64,000 bases of DNA from Paraburkholderia sediminicola. GTDB taxonomy: Bacteria > Pseudomonadota > Gammaproteobacteria > Burkholderiales > Burkholderiaceae. The stretch lies in the NCBI RefSeq assembly GCF_902859805.1, contig NZ_CADIKC010000008.1, forward strand, positions 310,001 to 374,000. Direction: 5' to 3'. The notes below the pieces were generated by a model. That model was given only the letters and a program-made list of their open reading frames with translations. It was not told where the DNA came from and made no database searches. Below, one piece after another: positions 43,984 through 54,871 of the stretch (positions are counted from its first letter, which is position 1; every line of letters begins with the position of its first letter). The translations under genes were made by a program, and so were the position numbers.

Positions 43984-44417
43984 GCCTTACCGTAGCGCTG
44001 ATCGGCGCGCTTCACGAACGATTCGACGAAGGTGTTGGCAATATGGCTGAACACCGGCCCAATGATCTTCTCGAGAATGATGTTGGTGAATTCGTAGTGC
44101 AACGCGAATTCGATCTTGCAGGCATCGGCCCGCAGCGGCGTGAAACGCCAGAAGCCGGTGAATTTGCGAAACGGGCCATCCGCGAACTCCATATCGATGC
44201 GCGTGGGCCGCTCCATGCTGTTGCGTGTGGCGAAATGCTGCTTGATGCCCTTGAAGTTGATGTCGATCTTCGCCTCCATGCCGGTTTCGTCCTGGCGGCG
44301 GATTTCGACTCCCCCGCACCAAGGCAGGAAGTTGGGGTAATCGGCGACGTCGGTGACGAGGTCGAACATCTGTTCCGCCGAATGGCGGATCAACACGGTT
44401 TTCTGGACATCTGCCAT
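43980..44417 (-). CDS. ratA: RatA-type START-domain protein (coenzyme Q-binding / ribosome association toxin family)
   Basis: This 145-residue START/COQ10-like protein has the signature FDLVTDVADYPNFLPWC followed by GG, then FKGIKQHFATRN and a C-terminal FVESFVKRADQRYG. In E. coli RatA blocks 70S formation; homologues may instead bind ubiquinone. ATG 44417 is chosen over 44438. Divergent from smpB with 100 bases between. Confidence 0.93.
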   Translation of the reverse strand: MADVQKTVLIRHSAEQMFDLVTDVADYPNFLPWCGGVEIRRQDETGMEAKIDINFKGIKQHFATRNSMERPTRIDMEFADGPFRKFTGFWRFTPLRADACKIEFALHYEFTNIILEKIIGPVFSHIANTFVESFVKRADQRYGKA

Positions 44418-44517
44418 AAATTGAACAGCGCGTGGCAAGGGTGGACAAGCGCCGCGGGCTTTCCTTGCCCCGCTTTGCTAAAATCGTGATTTTAAACGAG
44501 TTGGGCACTTTCCATTC

Positions 44518-44964
44518 ATGAGCATCATTGACAACAGAAAAGCCTTCTACGACTACTCGGTCGAAGAACGCTACGAAGCAGGGCTCGTGCTCGAAGGATG
44601 GGAGGTCAAAGCCTTGCGCGCCGGCCGTGGCCAGATCAAGGAAGGCTACGTGGTCATCAAGAATAACGAACTGTTCCTGATCGGCACGCACATCAGCCCG
44701 CTGCCCGAAGCCTCGACCCACATCAATCCTGACCCGGTGCGCACCCGCAAGCTGCTGCTGCACGCTGAAGAAATCAGCAAACTGATCGGCAAGGTCGAAC
44801 AGCGTGGTTATACGCTCGTGCCGTTGAACTTTCATTACAAGGGCGGTCGCGTCAAATGCGAGATCGGCCTCGCCAAGGGTAAGAAGCAGCACGACAAGCG
44901 CGAAACCGAAAAGAAGCGCGACTGGGAACGCGAGAAGGCGCGCCTGATGCGCTCGCCGTCGTAA
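44518..44964 (+). CDS. smpB: SsrA-binding protein SmpB
   Basis: This 148-residue tmRNA-binding protein for ribosome rescue has a typical N-terminus [20 protein letters not shown], the [13 protein letters not shown] segment, and the basic C-terminal tail [14 protein letters not shown] strong terminator follows at 44981. Confidence 0.97.
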   Translation: MSIIDNRKAFYDYSVEERYEAGLVLEGWEVKALRAGRGQIKEGYVVIKNNELFLIGTHISPLPEASTHINPDPVRTRKLLLHAEEISKLIGKVEQRGYTLVPLNFHYKGGRVKCEIGLAKGKKQHDKRETEKKRDWEREKARLMRSPS

Positions 44965-44980
44965 AACTGCGATTCAACAA

Positions 44981-45011
44981 AAAATGGCCCGCTAGATTTG
45001 CGGGCCATTTT
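44981..45011. terminator. Bidirectional intrinsic terminator between smpB and qmcA
   Basis: AAAATGGCCCGC/GCGGGCCATTTT pair over 12 bases around a 7-base loop, with A and T flanks on the two sides. It lies 17 bases after smpB and 24 bases before the opposing stop. Confidence 0.85.
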
Positions 45012-45034
45012 CATTCAGCAACGAAGAACGTCAA

Positions 45035-45967
45035 TCAGCGCGCGTCGACCGCGCCCTTCCCCTTGTTCACAATGGTCAGTGCCGACGCGATCATCGAACT
45101 CATGTCCGCCAGGTTGCCCGGCACGATCAGCGTAGTGCCCTGCTTCGCCAGGTTAGCGAATGCATTCACATACTGCTCGGCCACTTTCAGGTTCACCGCT
45201 TCCATCCCGCCGTTCGACTGGATGGCCGCAGCGATCTTCTGAATCGCCTGCGAGTTAGCCTCGGCCACGGCCAGAATCGCCGCCGCCTGACCCTGCGCCT
45301 GATTGATCGCCGCCTGCCGCTCGCCTTCTGACTTCTGGATCGACGCCTCGCGCCCGCCCGAAGCGATATTGATCTGTTCCTGCTTACGCCCTTCAGATGC
45401 CGCGATCAGCGCGCGCTTCTCGCGCTCGGCGGTGATCTGCGCCTGCATGGCGTGAAGAATTTCCTTAGGCGGCGTCAGATCCTTGATCTCGTAGCGCAGC
45501 ACCTTGACGCCCCAGTTCGCCGCCGCCTGATCGAGCGACGACACGATGCTGTGATTGATGAAGTCGCGCTCTTCGAACGTCTTGTCGAGTTCGAGTTTGC
45601 CGATCACAGAGCGCAGCGTGGTCTGCGACAACTGCGTAATCGCGAACACGAAGTTGCTCGAACCGTACGACGCCTTCATAGGGTCGGTGACCTGGAAATA
45701 CAGCACACCGTCCACCTGCAACTGCGTGTTGTCGCGCGTAATACACACCTGGCTCGGCACTTCGAGCGGGATTTCCTTGAGGATGTGCTTGTACGCGATC
45801 CGGTCGACGAACGGAAACGCGAAGCTCAGGCCCGGCGTCAGCGTGCGGTGATAACGGCCGAGCCGCTCCAGCACCCACGCATGTTGCTGCGGCACGATCT
45901 TGAGCGTCTGCGCCGCCAGCACGATCACGATAAGCAGAAGCACCGCCCCGACAATGGTTGAATCCAT
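45035..45967 (-). CDS. qmcA: SPFH-domain membrane protease-associated protein (stomatin/QmcA type)
   Basis: This 310-residue SPFH/band 7 protein has one N-terminal membrane helix (VGAVLLLIVIVLAAQTL), then VPQQHAWVLERLGRYHRTL and the Ala/Gln-rich coiled coil toward the C-terminus. ATG 45967 follows GGAGGT. Paired with nfeD on the same strand 59 bases upstream, as is common for stomatin-NfeD operons, which are linked to membrane microdomains and proteolysis. Confidence 0.9.
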   Translation of the reverse strand: MDSTIVGAVLLLIVIVLAAQTLKIVPQQHAWVLERLGRYHRTLTPGLSFAFPFVDRIAYKHILKEIPLEVPSQVCITRDNTQLQVDGVLYFQVTDPMKASYGSSNFVFAITQLSQTTLRSVIGKLELDKTFEERDFINHSIVSSLDQAAANWGVKVLRYEIKDLTPPKEILHAMQAQITAEREKRALIAASEGRKQEQINIASGGREASIQKSEGERQAAINQAQGQAAAILAVAEANSQAIQKIAAAIQSNGGMEAVNLKVAEQYVNAFANLAKQGTTLIVPGNLADMSSMIASALTIVNKGKGAVDAR

Positions 45968-46026
45968 GACTGACCTCCGGTCCGTAGTTCGAATAGTTAT
46001 GCATGGCGCTGTGCGCGTTGGCGCGC

Positions 46027-46482
46027 TCAGGCCGCGGTTGCTCCTGCTTTCGCCGGCCGGCTGGCCACGACGACAAGGCAACTCCCGCGCATCTCGGCGA
46101 TTTCATAGCGCTGCGCATCTTCGGGCTCGCCTGCGGCCAGTTCGACGTCCCACGCAGCCCCGCGGTAATCGACGCGCGCCCGGCGCTCGTGCCACGCCGG
46201 CACGTTCACCGTCTGGCCGATGTCCAGATTGACGTCCGGGTTCTTCGACGCCTCTTTACGCGTTCTGCGGCCAAAGCGCGAGCGCCTCAGCAACAGGACC
46301 GCCGCCAGCGCCACCACCGCCGCAACCGCGAACTGCACGTCGGCAGCGGCGCCAACCAGATGCGCAATCGCAGCCGCGACACAACCCAACGCGATCATCA
46401 GCAAATAGAAAGTGCCGCTGATCAATTCCAGCACGATCAGCACACCTGCCCCGATCCACCAGAACAACCCACCTGGCGCCAT
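46027..46482 (-). CDS. NfeD family protein
   Basis: This 151-residue protein has two or three N-terminal membrane helices (FWWIGAGVLIVLELISG..., FYLLMIALGCVAA, VALAAVLLL) and a C-terminal OB-fold (QTVNVPAWHERRARVDYRG). It precedes the SPFH gene, the usual order. ATG 46482 follows GGAG. The short form lacks the protease domain of long NfeD. Confidence 0.9.
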   Translation of the reverse strand: MAPGGLFWWIGAGVLIVLELISGTFYLLMIALGCVAAAIAHLVGAAADVQFAVAAVVALAAVLLLRRSRFGRRTRKEASKNPDVNLDIGQTVNVPAWHERRARVDYRGAAWDVELAAGEPEDAQRYEIAEMRGSCLVVVASRPAKAGATAA

Positions 46483-46501
46483 GTTGATCTCCACAAAGCA
46501 A

Positions 46502-46528
46502 AACACCCCGGATCTACCGGGGTGTTTA
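46502..46528 (-). terminator. Intrinsic terminator of ppsA
   Basis: AAACACCCCGG/CCGGGGTGTTT, 11 bp with a 5-base loop, lies 100 bases after the ppsA stop and before the nfeD start. A second small hairpin (AGCACG/CGTGCT, 46563-46580) stands between. Confidence 0.75.
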
Positions 46529-46627
46529 TAGCACGAAGCAGGTGCATATTACTGGGCGGTGCAGCACGCTTTTACGTGCTTTTGACATACCGCACCACCC
46601 TTTATGCACACTGCTTATTGGGCTCGA

Positions 46628-49033
46628 TTACTTCACCAGCGATTTCGCCAGTTGCTGCCACGTCTCGACGATCGAGTCCGGGTTCAGCGAGATCGACTTG
46701 ATGCCTTCATCGGTCAGCCATTGCGCAAAGTCCGGGTGATCCGAAGGACCCTGGCCGCAGATGCCGACGTACTTGTTCAGTCGCAGGCACGTATCGATCG
46801 CGCGCTTCAACAGGAACTTGACGGCCGGATCGCGTTCGTCGAAATCGACTGCCAGCAGTTCCATGCCCGAGTCGCGGTCGAGGCCCAGCGTGAGCTGCGT
46901 CAAGTCGTTCGAACCGATCGAGAAGCCGTCGAAGAATTGCAGGAATTCTTCGGCGAGAATCGCGTTCGACGGCACTTCGCACATCATGATCAGGCGCAAG
47001 CCCTTCTCACCGCGCTTCAGGCCGAACTTCTCCAGCAGCCCGACCACGCGCTCCGCCTGCTTCAGCGTACGCACGAACGGCACCATGATCTCGACGTTGT
47101 CGAGACCCATCTCTTCACGCACCTTCTTCAGCGCGATGCATTCCATCTGGAACGCTTCGGCGAAGTCGTCAGCGATGTAGCGCGATGCGCCACGGAAGCC
47201 CAGCATCGGGTTTTCTTCGTCCGGCTCGTAACGCGAACCGCCGATCAGCTTCTTGTACTCGTTCGACTTGAAGTCCGACAGACGCACGATCACGGGCTTC
47301 GGATAGAACGCCGCTGCGATCGTTGCGATACCTTCGGTCAGCTTGTCGACATAGAACGCGCGCGGCGATGCATGGCCACGCGCCACGCTTTCCACGGCCT
47401 TCTTCAGGTCCTGATCGATGTTCGGGTACTCGAGAATCGCCTTCGGGTGAACGCCGATGTTGTTGTTGATGATGAACTCGAGCCGCGCCAGACCCACGCC
47501 TGCGTTCGGCAGTTGCGAGAAGTCGAAAGCCAGTTGCGGATTGCCGACGTTCATCATGATCTTCACCGGAATCGACGGCAGTTCGCCGCGCTGCACTTCG
47601 GTGATTTCGGTTTCGAGCAGACCGTCGTAGATCTTGCCTTCATCGCCTTCCGCACAGGACACGGTCACAAGCGCGCCGTCCTTCAGCAGGTCGGTCGCGT
47701 CGCCGCAGCCGACCACGGCCGGCACACCCAGCTCACGCGCGATAATCGCCGCGTGGCAGGTACGGCCGCCACGGTTCGTGACGATCGCGGAGGCGCGCTT
47801 CATCACCGGCTCCCAGTTCGGGTCGGTCATGTCGGCCACCAGCACGTCGCCCGGCTGCACACGGTCCATTTCAGACGGATCGTGAATCACGCGCACCGGA
47901 CCCGCACCGATCTTCTGGCCGATCGCGCGGCCGGTAGTCAGCACGTTCGATTGGCCCTTCAGCTTGAAGCGTTGCTCGGCCTTGCCCGCTGCCTGGCTCT
48001 TCACCGTTTCCGGGCGCGCCTGCAGGATGAAGATCTTGCCGTCGCGGCCATCTTTGCCCCACTCGATGTCCATCGGACGCTCGTAGTGCTTCTCAATGAT
48101 GACGGCGTATTTCGCGAGCTCGATCACGTCTTCGTCGGTGATCGAGAAACGGTTGCGCTGTTCGTGTGCGACGTCGACGGTCTTCACGCGGCCTTCTTCG
48201 CCCGCCTTGGTGAATTCCATCTTGATCAGCTTCGAGCCGATCGAGCGGCGGATGATCGGGTACTTGCCTTGCGCGAGCGTGGTCTTGAAGACGTAGAACT
48301 CGTCCGGATTCACGGCGCCCTGCACGACCGTTTCGCCCAGGCCGTAGCTCGACGTGATGAAGACGGCGTCCTTGAAGCCCGATTCCGTGTCCAGCGTGAA
48401 CATCACGCCAGCCGCGCCGACGTCCGAGCGCACCATGCGCTGCACACCCGCCGACAACGCGACTTCAGCGTGGGTGAAGCCCTTGTGGACGCGATAGGAG
48501 ATCGCACGGTCGTTATACAGCGACGCGAACACGTGCTTCATGCGATCGAGCACCTCCTCGATGCCGACCACGTTGAGGTAGCTTTCCTGCTGACCCGCGA
48601 ACGATGCGTCCGGCAAGTCTTCTGCCGTTGCCGACGAACGCACGGCAAACGACAACTCTTCAGGCGAGCTGTTTTGCAGGGTGTCGAAGCCTGCGCGGAT
48701 ATCCGCTTCGAGACGCGGCTGCATCGGGGCGTCGACGATCCATTGACGGATCTCCTTGCCCGCTTCGGCGAGCGCTTTCACGTCGTCGACGTCGAGCGTT
48801 TCGAGGCGTTTGGCGATGCGTTCGGTCAGATTGTTGTGATGCAGGAAGTCACGGAAAGCCAGCGCCGTAGTGGCGAAGCCAGTCGGCACGCGCACGCCTG
48901 CTTCGGCGAGCTGACTGATCATCTCGCCAAGCGACGCATTCTTGCCGCCGACAATCTCCACATCGGTCATCCGCAACTGCTCGAACGGAACTACATACGC
49001 CTCTTCCTTTGCGACGGTAACTACGTTAGTCAT
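46628..49033 (-). CDS. ppsA: Phosphoenolpyruvate synthase
   Basis: This 801-residue enzyme forms PEP from pyruvate and ATP for gluconeogenesis, useful on the aromatic acids degraded by the window's catabolic genes. The phosphohistidine lies in [15 protein letters not shown]; the ATP-grasp N-terminal domain starts [11 protein letters not shown], and the PEP-binding barrel ends the chain ([11 protein letters not shown]). ATG 49033 follows AGGGG; the frame further upstream to 49150 is a leader. The regulator ppsR is divergent. Confidence 0.96.
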   Translation of the reverse strand: MTNVVTVAKEEAYVVPFEQLRMTDVEIVGGKNASLGEMISQLAEAGVRVPTGFATTALAFRDFLHHNNLTERIAKRLETLDVDDVKALAEAGKEIRQWIVDAPMQPRLEADIRAGFDTLQNSSPEELSFAVRSSATAEDLPDASFAGQQESYLNVVGIEEVLDRMKHVFASLYNDRAISYRVHKGFTHAEVALSAGVQRMVRSDVGAAGVMFTLDTESGFKDAVFITSSYGLGETVVQGAVNPDEFYVFKTTLAQGKYPIIRRSIGSKLIKMEFTKAGEEGRVKTVDVAHEQRNRFSITDEDVIELAKYAVIIEKHYERPMDIEWGKDGRDGKIFILQARPETVKSQAAGKAEQRFKLKGQSNVLTTGRAIGQKIGAGPVRVIHDPSEMDRVQPGDVLVADMTDPNWEPVMKRASAIVTNRGGRTCHAAIIARELGVPAVVGCGDATDLLKDGALVTVSCAEGDEGKIYDGLLETEITEVQRGELPSIPVKIMMNVGNPQLAFDFSQLPNAGVGLARLEFIINNNIGVHPKAILEYPNIDQDLKKAVESVARGHASPRAFYVDKLTEGIATIAAAFYPKPVIVRLSDFKSNEYKKLIGGSRYEPDEENPMLGFRGASRYIADDFAEAFQMECIALKKVREEMGLDNVEIMVPFVRTLKQAERVVGLLEKFGLKRGEKGLRLIMMCEVPSNAILAEEFLQFFDGFSIGSNDLTQLTLGLDRDSGMELLAVDFDERDPAVKFLLKRAIDTCLRLNKYVGICGQGPSDHPDFAQWLTDEGIKSISLNPDSIVETWQQLAKSLVK

Positions 49034-49582
49034 ACAAGCCCCTAAGTGTGAAAGAAATTCACGGCTGTGCAAGTGGGCTTGAACGCGAGACGCCCATTGG
49101 AAGCGTGACCTCGCGTCTTGCACAACCTGTTGGAGAAGCAATCGCTGCACATGGCCTCACGGGCCAAAAGTGCCGGATGCACGACGTAGAAAGCGGTTGG
49201 ACGAAATTACCGATCGATCCACCCCAATCTCTCAATTTGCCGCTAGTTACCGGCGCAAAGCGTGGCGTTGACCGACCGTTCGCAGTAAGTTAGACGCCAA
49301 TCGCCTGCAATTGCTTATCCAACAGGTTGCCGCTATTCTACCGTGCCGACTCTCAAAATGTGACAGTCGGACGAGAATTGCGCCTCGAATCGCGCCCCGG
49401 ACCGGCTGACGGGCTCTTGCGAGGCTTTCGCGAGTCCCCACCACCTTCCGGACGCAATTGCGGTGCCCACGGCGCGCTGACATGACGCCGCTGCAATCTC
49501 CGGTTAGCCACCGTGCAGCGGCATCCATACAGCGATGTTTCATTCGAGCGCTTTTCCCCGCTCACGTTCCCCAGCCCCACTG
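49034..49582. promoter_or_regulatory. Divergent ppsA/ppsR intergenic region
   Basis: 549 bases with no supported gene. It must hold the promoters of both genes; I could not assign specific -35/-10 elements with confidence. Confidence 0.4.
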
Positions 49583-50398
49583 ATGCCGCCCACCGTATTC
49601 ATCGTCTCCGACGGTACCGGGATCACTGCCGAAACCTTCGCGCATTCGATCCTCTCCCAGTTCGACCAGAAATTCCGCCTGGTTCGCGTGCCCTTCGTCG
49701 ACTCGACGGAAAAAGCCTACGCCACGCTAGAAAAGATCAACGAAGCGATCCAGCAGGACGGCCGCCGTCCGATCGTCTTCACGACGCTGGTGGACAGCGC
49801 GTCGAACCAGATCGTCAAAGGCTCGAATGCGCTCGTGCTGGACATGTTTCAGACCTTCGTCGAGCCGCTCGAGCAGGAGCTGGAGCTTAAGTCGAGCCAT
49901 GCAATGGGTCGCGGCCACCAGAACGCCGATACCGAGGAATACAAGAACCGGATCGAAGCGATCAACTTCTCGCTCGCCCACGACGACGGTCAATCGAACC
50001 GCAATCTGGCCGATGCCGACGTGATTCTGGTGGGCGTGTCGCGCAGCGGCAAGACGCCGACGAGCCTGTATCTGGCGATGCAGTACGGTGTGAAAGCGGC
50101 CAACTATCCGTTGATTCCGGAAGACTTCGAACGTGGCAAGCTGCCTACGCCGCTATTGGCGCATCGGCAGAAGATGTTTGGTTTGTCGATCGATCCGCAG
50201 CGGCTGTCGGAGATCCGCAACGAGCGCCGCCCGGGCAGCAAGTACGCCGCGCCGGAAAATTGCCGTTACGAGATCAACGAGGCTGAGGCGATGATGCGGC
50301 GCGAAGGGGTCAAGTGGTTGTCGTCGACGCATAAGTCGATCGAAGAGATCGCGACGACGATCCTGCAGGAGATCAAGCTGGACCGGCCGGCTTATTGA
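49583..50398 (+). CDS. ppsR: PEP synthase regulatory protein (bifunctional kinase/pyrophosphorylase)
   Basis: This 271-residue DUF299 protein phosphorylates and dephosphorylates PEP synthase. P-loop [11 protein letters not shown] and the N-terminal [19 protein letters not shown] are family hallmarks. ATG 49583 gives the normal family length; ATG 49535 would add 16 residues without similarity. The ribosome site is poor in both cases. Confidence 0.93.
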   Translation: MPPTVFIVSDGTGITAETFAHSILSQFDQKFRLVRVPFVDSTEKAYATLEKINEAIQQDGRRPIVFTTLVDSASNQIVKGSNALVLDMFQTFVEPLEQELELKSSHAMGRGHQNADTEEYKNRIEAINFSLAHDDGQSNRNLADADVILVGVSRSGKTPTSLYLAMQYGVKAANYPLIPEDFERGKLPTPLLAHRQKMFGLSIDPQRLSEIRNERRPGSKYAAPENCRYEINEAEAMMRREGVKWLSSTHKSIEEIATTILQEIKLDRPAY

Positions 50399-50436
50399 GA
50401 GCAGCGGCCAGCTTTACCGGCGTGCGTGCGGGGTGT

Positions 50437-50461
50437 TGAGGTGATCGCGGAGATCGCCTCA
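50437..50461. terminator. Hairpin between ppsR and the RNA methyltransferase
   Basis: TGAGGTGATC/GATCGCCTCA pairs at 9 of 10 positions (plus one G-T) around a 5-base loop in the convergent gap. No T tract. Confidence 0.45.
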
Positions 50462-50493
50462 GCCCCGAAGTCAGCCCTGAAGTCAGTGCGCTG

Positions 50494-51276
50494 TCACGCC
50501 CTGCGCTGCTGGCGGCACTGTTCGAACACGCAGACTGCCGCCGCAGCCGCCACATTCAGCGATTCCATGCCGCCCGGCTGGGGAATCGTCACCCGCAAAG
50601 AAACGGCATCGCGCCAGGTCTGCGATACGCCCGCCCCTTCGTTGCCGAACACCCACGCGAGCGGCCCGCTCAGATCGCAATCGTAGATCGCCTCGGCGCC
50701 GTGCGAATCCGTAATGACGATGGGCACCGCGAGGCGCTCGATCAATACCTGCGCCTCGACATCCTCGTGGATTTGCAACAGGAAATGCGCGCCCATACCC
50801 GAGCGCAATACCTTCGACGACCACGCGTACGCGGTGCCCGGCGCGCAAAACACTTGCTGAATACCAGCGGCCGCCGCGCTGCGCAGAATCGAACCGACGT
50901 TGCCGGCGTCCTGCACGCCATCGAGCACGAGGCAGGTTTCTCCGACCTTCTCCGGCAGCGGCGTATCGAGCTTTTCGACCAGCAGCAGAATCCCGACACC
51001 ATGCACGACGTTCGACACCTGGCCGAACAAAGCATCGGGCAACGTAACGATACGGTGCTCGTCGATGCGCGACACGATCGCCTGTGCTTCGTCGTGACGC
51101 AACGCGCCCTCGGTAACGATGCACATTTCCGGCTGCCCGGCGACATCGAGATACGCGCTCGCGAGATGGAACCCTTCGAGCAACGCGTGGCCGCTGCGGC
51201 GCTGTTGATGCGTCGAGCCGGCCAGTGCCTTGAGGCGCTTGTAGAGCGGATTGTCCCGCGAGGTGATGGCTTTCAC
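50494..51276 (-). CDS. TrmH/SpoU family RNA methyltransferase
   Basis: This 260-residue SPOUT enzyme for 2'-O-methylation of rRNA or tRNA has motif 1 DGVQDAGNVGSILRSAAAAG, motif 2 VFGNEGAGVS and motif 3 IPQPGGMESLNVAAAAAV, complete. The N-terminal SpoU substrate-binding domain is present. It closes the envelope/lpx transcription unit after rnhB with 62 bases between. The exact nucleotide target is unknown. Confidence 0.9.
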   Translation of the reverse strand: MKAITSRDNPLYKRLKALAGSTHQQRRSGHALLEGFHLASAYLDVAGQPEMCIVTEGALRHDEAQAIVSRIDEHRIVTLPDALFGQVSNVVHGVGILLLVEKLDTPLPEKVGETCLVLDGVQDAGNVGSILRSAAAAGIQQVFCAPGTAYAWSSKVLRSGMGAHFLLQIHEDVEAQVLIERLAVPIVITDSHGAEAIYDCDLSGPLAWVFGNEGAGVSQTWRDAVSLRVTIPQPGGMESLNVAAAAAVCVFEQCRQQRRA

Positions 51277-51338
51277 AGGCAGCGAAGACAGTGAGAATGA
51301 GGAAAAGAGTGGGCGACGCGCCGGACCACACGCAGCGC

Positions 51339-52109
51339 TTACGCGCCGCTGCGTTCGCCGAAGGCGTCGTCGTCGTCGTCGAGCATGATGTCGGTGATCA
51401 CATCTGACACGATGATCACGTCGCCCGCCGGCCGTGGTTTCGAACCCGTGCCGAAACGCTGATGCGCTTCACGCACCGGTGCGAACGAGCGCCGATGATG
51501 CTCGCAGGGCCCATGTTCACGCAGCGCCGCGAGATGCTGCGGCGTGCCGTAGCCAGCATGCGCGTTAAAACCGTAGACCGGATAGGTTTGATGCAATTCG
51601 AGCAGCATCCGGTCACGCGTGACCTTGGCGAGAATCGACGCCGCCGAAATGCTTTTGATCAGTGCATCGCCGCCGATCACCGCTTCGCTGCGAACGCTCA
51701 GCGTCGGGCAGCGATTGCCGTCGATTTTCACGAGCGTCGGCACGACCGAGAGGCCTTCGACCGCCCGTTTCATCGCCAGCATGGTGGCGTGCAGGATGTT
51801 CAGCGTATCGATTTCTTCGACGCTGGCGGATGCGATGCAGTACGCGAGCGCCCGGTCGACGATCTTGTCGTACAGCTCGTCGCGTTTTTTGGCGGTGAGC
51901 GCTTTCGAATCGTCGAGGCCACGGATCATCGGCTTCGACGGGTCGAAAATCACCGCGGCAGCGACCACCGGGCCGGCCAGCGGCCCACGCCCGGCTTCGT
52001 CGACGCCGCAGACGATGTCGTCCGGCGTCTCGAAGTCCAGACCGACCTGCCGCGCCGCCGCGCCTGCAACGGTCGCAGCCTTGCGGCGTGGCGCGCGTGC
52101 GGTCGTCAC
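51339..52109 (-). CDS. rnhB: Ribonuclease HII
   Basis: This 256-residue enzyme removes ribonucleotides from DNA. Catalytic Asp-Glu lie in [15 protein letters not shown], and KIDGN and AAGILAK-like [12 protein letters not shown] follow. The chain has an unusual acidic tail ([15 protein letters not shown]) beyond the normal end. Start overlaps the lpxB stop by 4 bases. The acidic extension may bind a basic partner, by inference. Confidence 0.93.
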   Translation of the reverse strand: MTTARAPRRKAATVAGAAARQVGLDFETPDDIVCGVDEAGRGPLAGPVVAAAVIFDPSKPMIRGLDDSKALTAKKRDELYDKIVDRALAYCIASASVEEIDTLNILHATMLAMKRAVEGLSVVPTLVKIDGNRCPTLSVRSEAVIGGDALIKSISAASILAKVTRDRMLLELHQTYPVYGFNAHAGYGTPQHLAALREHGPCEHHRRSFAPVREAHQRFGTGSKPRPAGDVIIVSDVITDIMLDDDDDAFGERSGA

Positions 52110-53275
52110 GGCCGCGCCTTCCGTTTTTCGACGACGCTCGCCACGACTTCCGCTGCACGCTGCGCAGTGTTCTGCTTCAGCACGTGATGCATCTCCGTGA
52201 AGATTTCCGTCAGCGTGCGCCGGTTGGCTTCGTCGCGCAACTGTTTCAGCGTGGCCTCGGCGAGCGCCTGGGGCGTCGCGAAGTGCTGCAGAATTTCCGG
52301 CACAACGAAGCGTCCCGCCAGAATGTTCGGCAAGCCGACATACGGCAGATAGCCCTGGCGGCGCATGATCTGACCGGTCAGCCAGGGCACCTTATACGAG
52401 ATCACCATCGGCTTTTTCAGCAGCGCGGCTTCCAGCGTCACCGTGCCGCTCTTGACGAGGATCGCGTCGGCCGCCGTCATCGCGATTTGCGCCTGGCCGT
52501 CGGTAATGGTCAGTGCGAGACCGGGATGCGCATCGACCAGCGGCCGCAGCATTTCGCGCAGTGCAGGCGTGGCCGCCGGCATCACGAAACGCAAACTGGG
52601 CTCCTGGTGCTGCATCATTTCCATCGCGGCAAAGAACGTCGGACCGATCAGATCGATCTCCGAGCGCCGGCTGCCAGGCAGCACCGCGATGATCGGGCCG
52701 CTTTCGGCAAGCCCGAGCGTGCGGCGCGCGCCAAGCGTGTCGGGTACCAGAGGAATTTCGTCGGCGAGCGGATGGCCCACGTACGAGGCCGGGACGCCTG
52801 CCTTTTCCAGCAGCGCTGTTTCGAACGGGAACACGCACAGCATGTGGTCGACCGCTTTGGCGATCTTCTTGATGCGCCCACCTCGCCACGCCCAGATCGA
52901 CGGACAAACGAAGTGAACCGTCGGAATACCTGCATCGCGCAACGGATGCTCGAGTCCGAAGTTGAAATCGGGCGCGTCCACACCGACGAACACCGACGGT
53001 GGTTCGGCCAGCAGTTGGCGCTTCAGTTCGTTGCGGATGCCGAGGATCTCTGGAATATGCCGAATTGCTTCGACATAGCCGCGCACCGTCAGCTTCTCCA
53101 TTGGCCAGTGGGCGTCAAAACCCGTGGCGATCATGCGCGGGCCGCCGATCCCGTAATACTGGGTACCGGCGGGCAGACGGCTCGCGAGGCCGTCGAGCAG
53201 CGACGCCGCCAGCAGGTCGCCGGACGGCTCGCCTGCCACCATCGCGACGCGCAGGGGACTCGGGTTCAAAGCCAT
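52106..53275 (-). CDS. lpxB: Lipid-A-disaccharide synthase
   Basis: This 389-residue GT19 enzyme joins UDP-2,3-diacylglucosamine and lipid X. N-terminal [18 protein letters not shown], then [17 protein letters not shown] and [10 protein letters not shown] are family hallmarks. It starts 3 bases after the lpxA stop and overlaps rnhB, so it is in the same operon. Confidence 0.96.
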   Translation of the reverse strand: MALNPSPLRVAMVAGEPSGDLLAASLLDGLASRLPAGTQYYGIGGPRMIATGFDAHWPMEKLTVRGYVEAIRHIPEILGIRNELKRQLLAEPPSVFVGVDAPDFNFGLEHPLRDAGIPTVHFVCPSIWAWRGGRIKKIAKAVDHMLCVFPFETALLEKAGVPASYVGHPLADEIPLVPDTLGARRTLGLAESGPIIAVLPGSRRSEIDLIGPTFFAAMEMMQHQEPSLRFVMPAATPALREMLRPLVDAHPGLALTITDGQAQIAMTAADAILVKSGTVTLEAALLKKPMVISYKVPWLTGQIMRRQGYLPYVGLPNILAGRFVVPEILQHFATPQALAEATLKQLRDEANRRTLTEIFTEMHHVLKQNTAQRAAEVVASVVEKRKARP

Positions 53276-53278
53276 CGG

Positions 53279-54067
53279 TTAGCGGATGATGCCGCGTTGC
53301 GACGCTTCGACAAACGCGAGCAGCGTTTGTACCGGCGCATCGCCATCGCCACCCGCGGTTGCGAGTTCGCGCAACTGCAGCTTCGCTTCTTCCAGCGACA
53401 GGCCGTTCTTGTACAGCAGGCGGTACGCCGAGCGCAGCGCCGAGATCGCGTCTGCGGAGAACCCGCGGCGGCGCAGACCTTCGACGTTGATACCGTGCGG
53501 CTCGGCCTTATTGCCGGCAGCGATCACGAACGGCGGGATGTCCTGCACGAGCGCCGACGCGCCGCCCAGCATCGAATGCGCGCCGATGCGCACGAACTGA
53601 TGCACGCCCGACATGCCGCCGATAATCGCATGGTCGCCAATCGTCACGTGGCCGGCCATCTGTGCATTGCTCGACAGAATCACGTTGTTGCCGACGTGGC
53701 AGTCGTGGCCGATGTGCACGTAGGCCATGATCCAGTTGTCGTCGCCCAGCGTGGTGACGCCCGAGTCCTGCACCGTGCCGGTGTGGATCGTGGTGAATTC
53801 ACGGATCGTGTTGCGATTGCCGATCACGAGCCGGGTCGGCTCGTCCTTGTACTTCATGTCCTGCGGGCGGCCGCCGACCGATGCATAGTGACCGATGCGG
53901 TTGTCTTCGCCGATCGTGGTGTGACCTTCGACCACGCTGTGCGAACCGACCGTGGTCCGTGCGCCGATCGTCACATGTGCGCCAATGACGGCATATGGTC
54001 CGATTTCGACGGATTCGTCGAGTTGTGCGCCCGGCTCGACGATCGCAGTGGGATGAATCCTGCTCAT
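53279..54067 (-). CDS. lpxA: UDP-N-acetylglucosamine acyltransferase
   Basis: This 262-residue trimeric left-handed beta-helix first commits UDP-GlcNAc to lipid A. Hexapeptide repeats run from [20 protein letters not shown]; the catalytic His is in [14 protein letters not shown]. Complete N- and C-termini. It lies between fabZ and lpxB. Confidence 0.96.
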   Translation of the reverse strand: MSRIHPTAIVEPGAQLDESVEIGPYAVIGAHVTIGARTTVGSHSVVEGHTTIGEDNRIGHYASVGGRPQDMKYKDEPTRLVIGNRNTIREFTTIHTGTVQDSGVTTLGDDNWIMAYVHIGHDCHVGNNVILSSNAQMAGHVTIGDHAIIGGMSGVHQFVRIGAHSMLGGASALVQDIPPFVIAAGNKAEPHGINVEGLRRRGFSADAISALRSAYRLLYKNGLSLEEAKLQLRELATAGGDGDAPVQTLLAFVEASQRGIIR

Positions 54068-54161
54068 GCGTCCTCGCTTCTGATTCTGTTGCGTTGTCTG
54101 GATGGGCGTAACCGGAGTTTGCAGCGCTCACGATGAGCCGCTGACGGTCCGGACACCGGCT

Positions 54162-54626
54162 TCAAGCGTCTTTGTCCGTGTGCCGCACCGCGCACATCAG
54201 ATCGGCTTCCGCCGCCACGGCTCCATCCACTTCGGCGCGCGCCTTGAACTTCCAGATGCCGCGCATATGACGCTCGAACGTGCAGTTCAGGATCAGCTGA
54301 TCGCCCGGTTCCACCACGCGCTTGAAACGCGCGTTGTCGATGCCCACGAACAGATACAGCGTGTTCGACGGATCGCTCGGCTCTTCCGAAAACGTCAGCA
54401 GCGCTGCCGTTTGCGCGAGCGCTTCGAGGATCAGCACGCCGGGCATCACCGGACGGGTCGGAAAGTGACCCTGGAAATACGGCTCATTGATCGACACGTT
54501 CTTCAACGCTTTGATGCTCTTATGCGGCTCAAGTTCGAGCACCCGGTCGACCAGCAGGATCGGGTAACGATGGGGCAGCAGCGTGAGAATCTTATGAATG
54601 TCGAGATTGATTTTTTCGGTGCTCAT
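54162..54626 (-). CDS. fabZ: 3-hydroxyacyl-[acyl-carrier-protein] dehydratase
   Basis: This 154-residue hot-dog enzyme has [37 protein letters not shown] with the catalytic Glu, and [16 protein letters not shown] 54626 (MSTEKINL) is chosen; upstream frame is spurious. In the lpxD-fabZ-lpxA cluster it provides acyl chains for both fatty acid and lipid A synthesis. Confidence 0.96.
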   Translation of the reverse strand: MSTEKINLDIHKILTLLPHRYPILLVDRVLELEPHKSIKALKNVSINEPYFQGHFPTRPVMPGVLILEALAQTAALLTFSEEPSDPSNTLYLFVGIDNARFKRVVEPGDQLILNCTFERHMRGIWKFKARAEVDGAVAAEADLMCAVRHTDKDA

Positions 54627-54871
54627 GGTGTTTCTACTCACGCATTGACTGCGCGATGATGACTGCGGATGCTGGTGCAGGTGGGTTGGTAACGCGTGCT
54701 GCCGGCGCTTGCCGAAACCCGGCGGCCATGCCACCCGGTCACGGCAACCGACTTTGCTTCCTGATTCTTGCCCGCTATTTTACGCGGTACCGGCAGATTG
54801 GCCCGCGGATTGTTGTGCGGGTTGACCCGCAGGTCAGCGTGCGGGTCTGCCTGCGGGTCTGTCCTGATATC

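Noticed and set aside
46604-49045. Very long open frame antisense to ppsA
   Set aside because: Arg/His-rich composition is typical of a GC-driven shadow frame; ppsA on the other strand has clear catalytic motifs.
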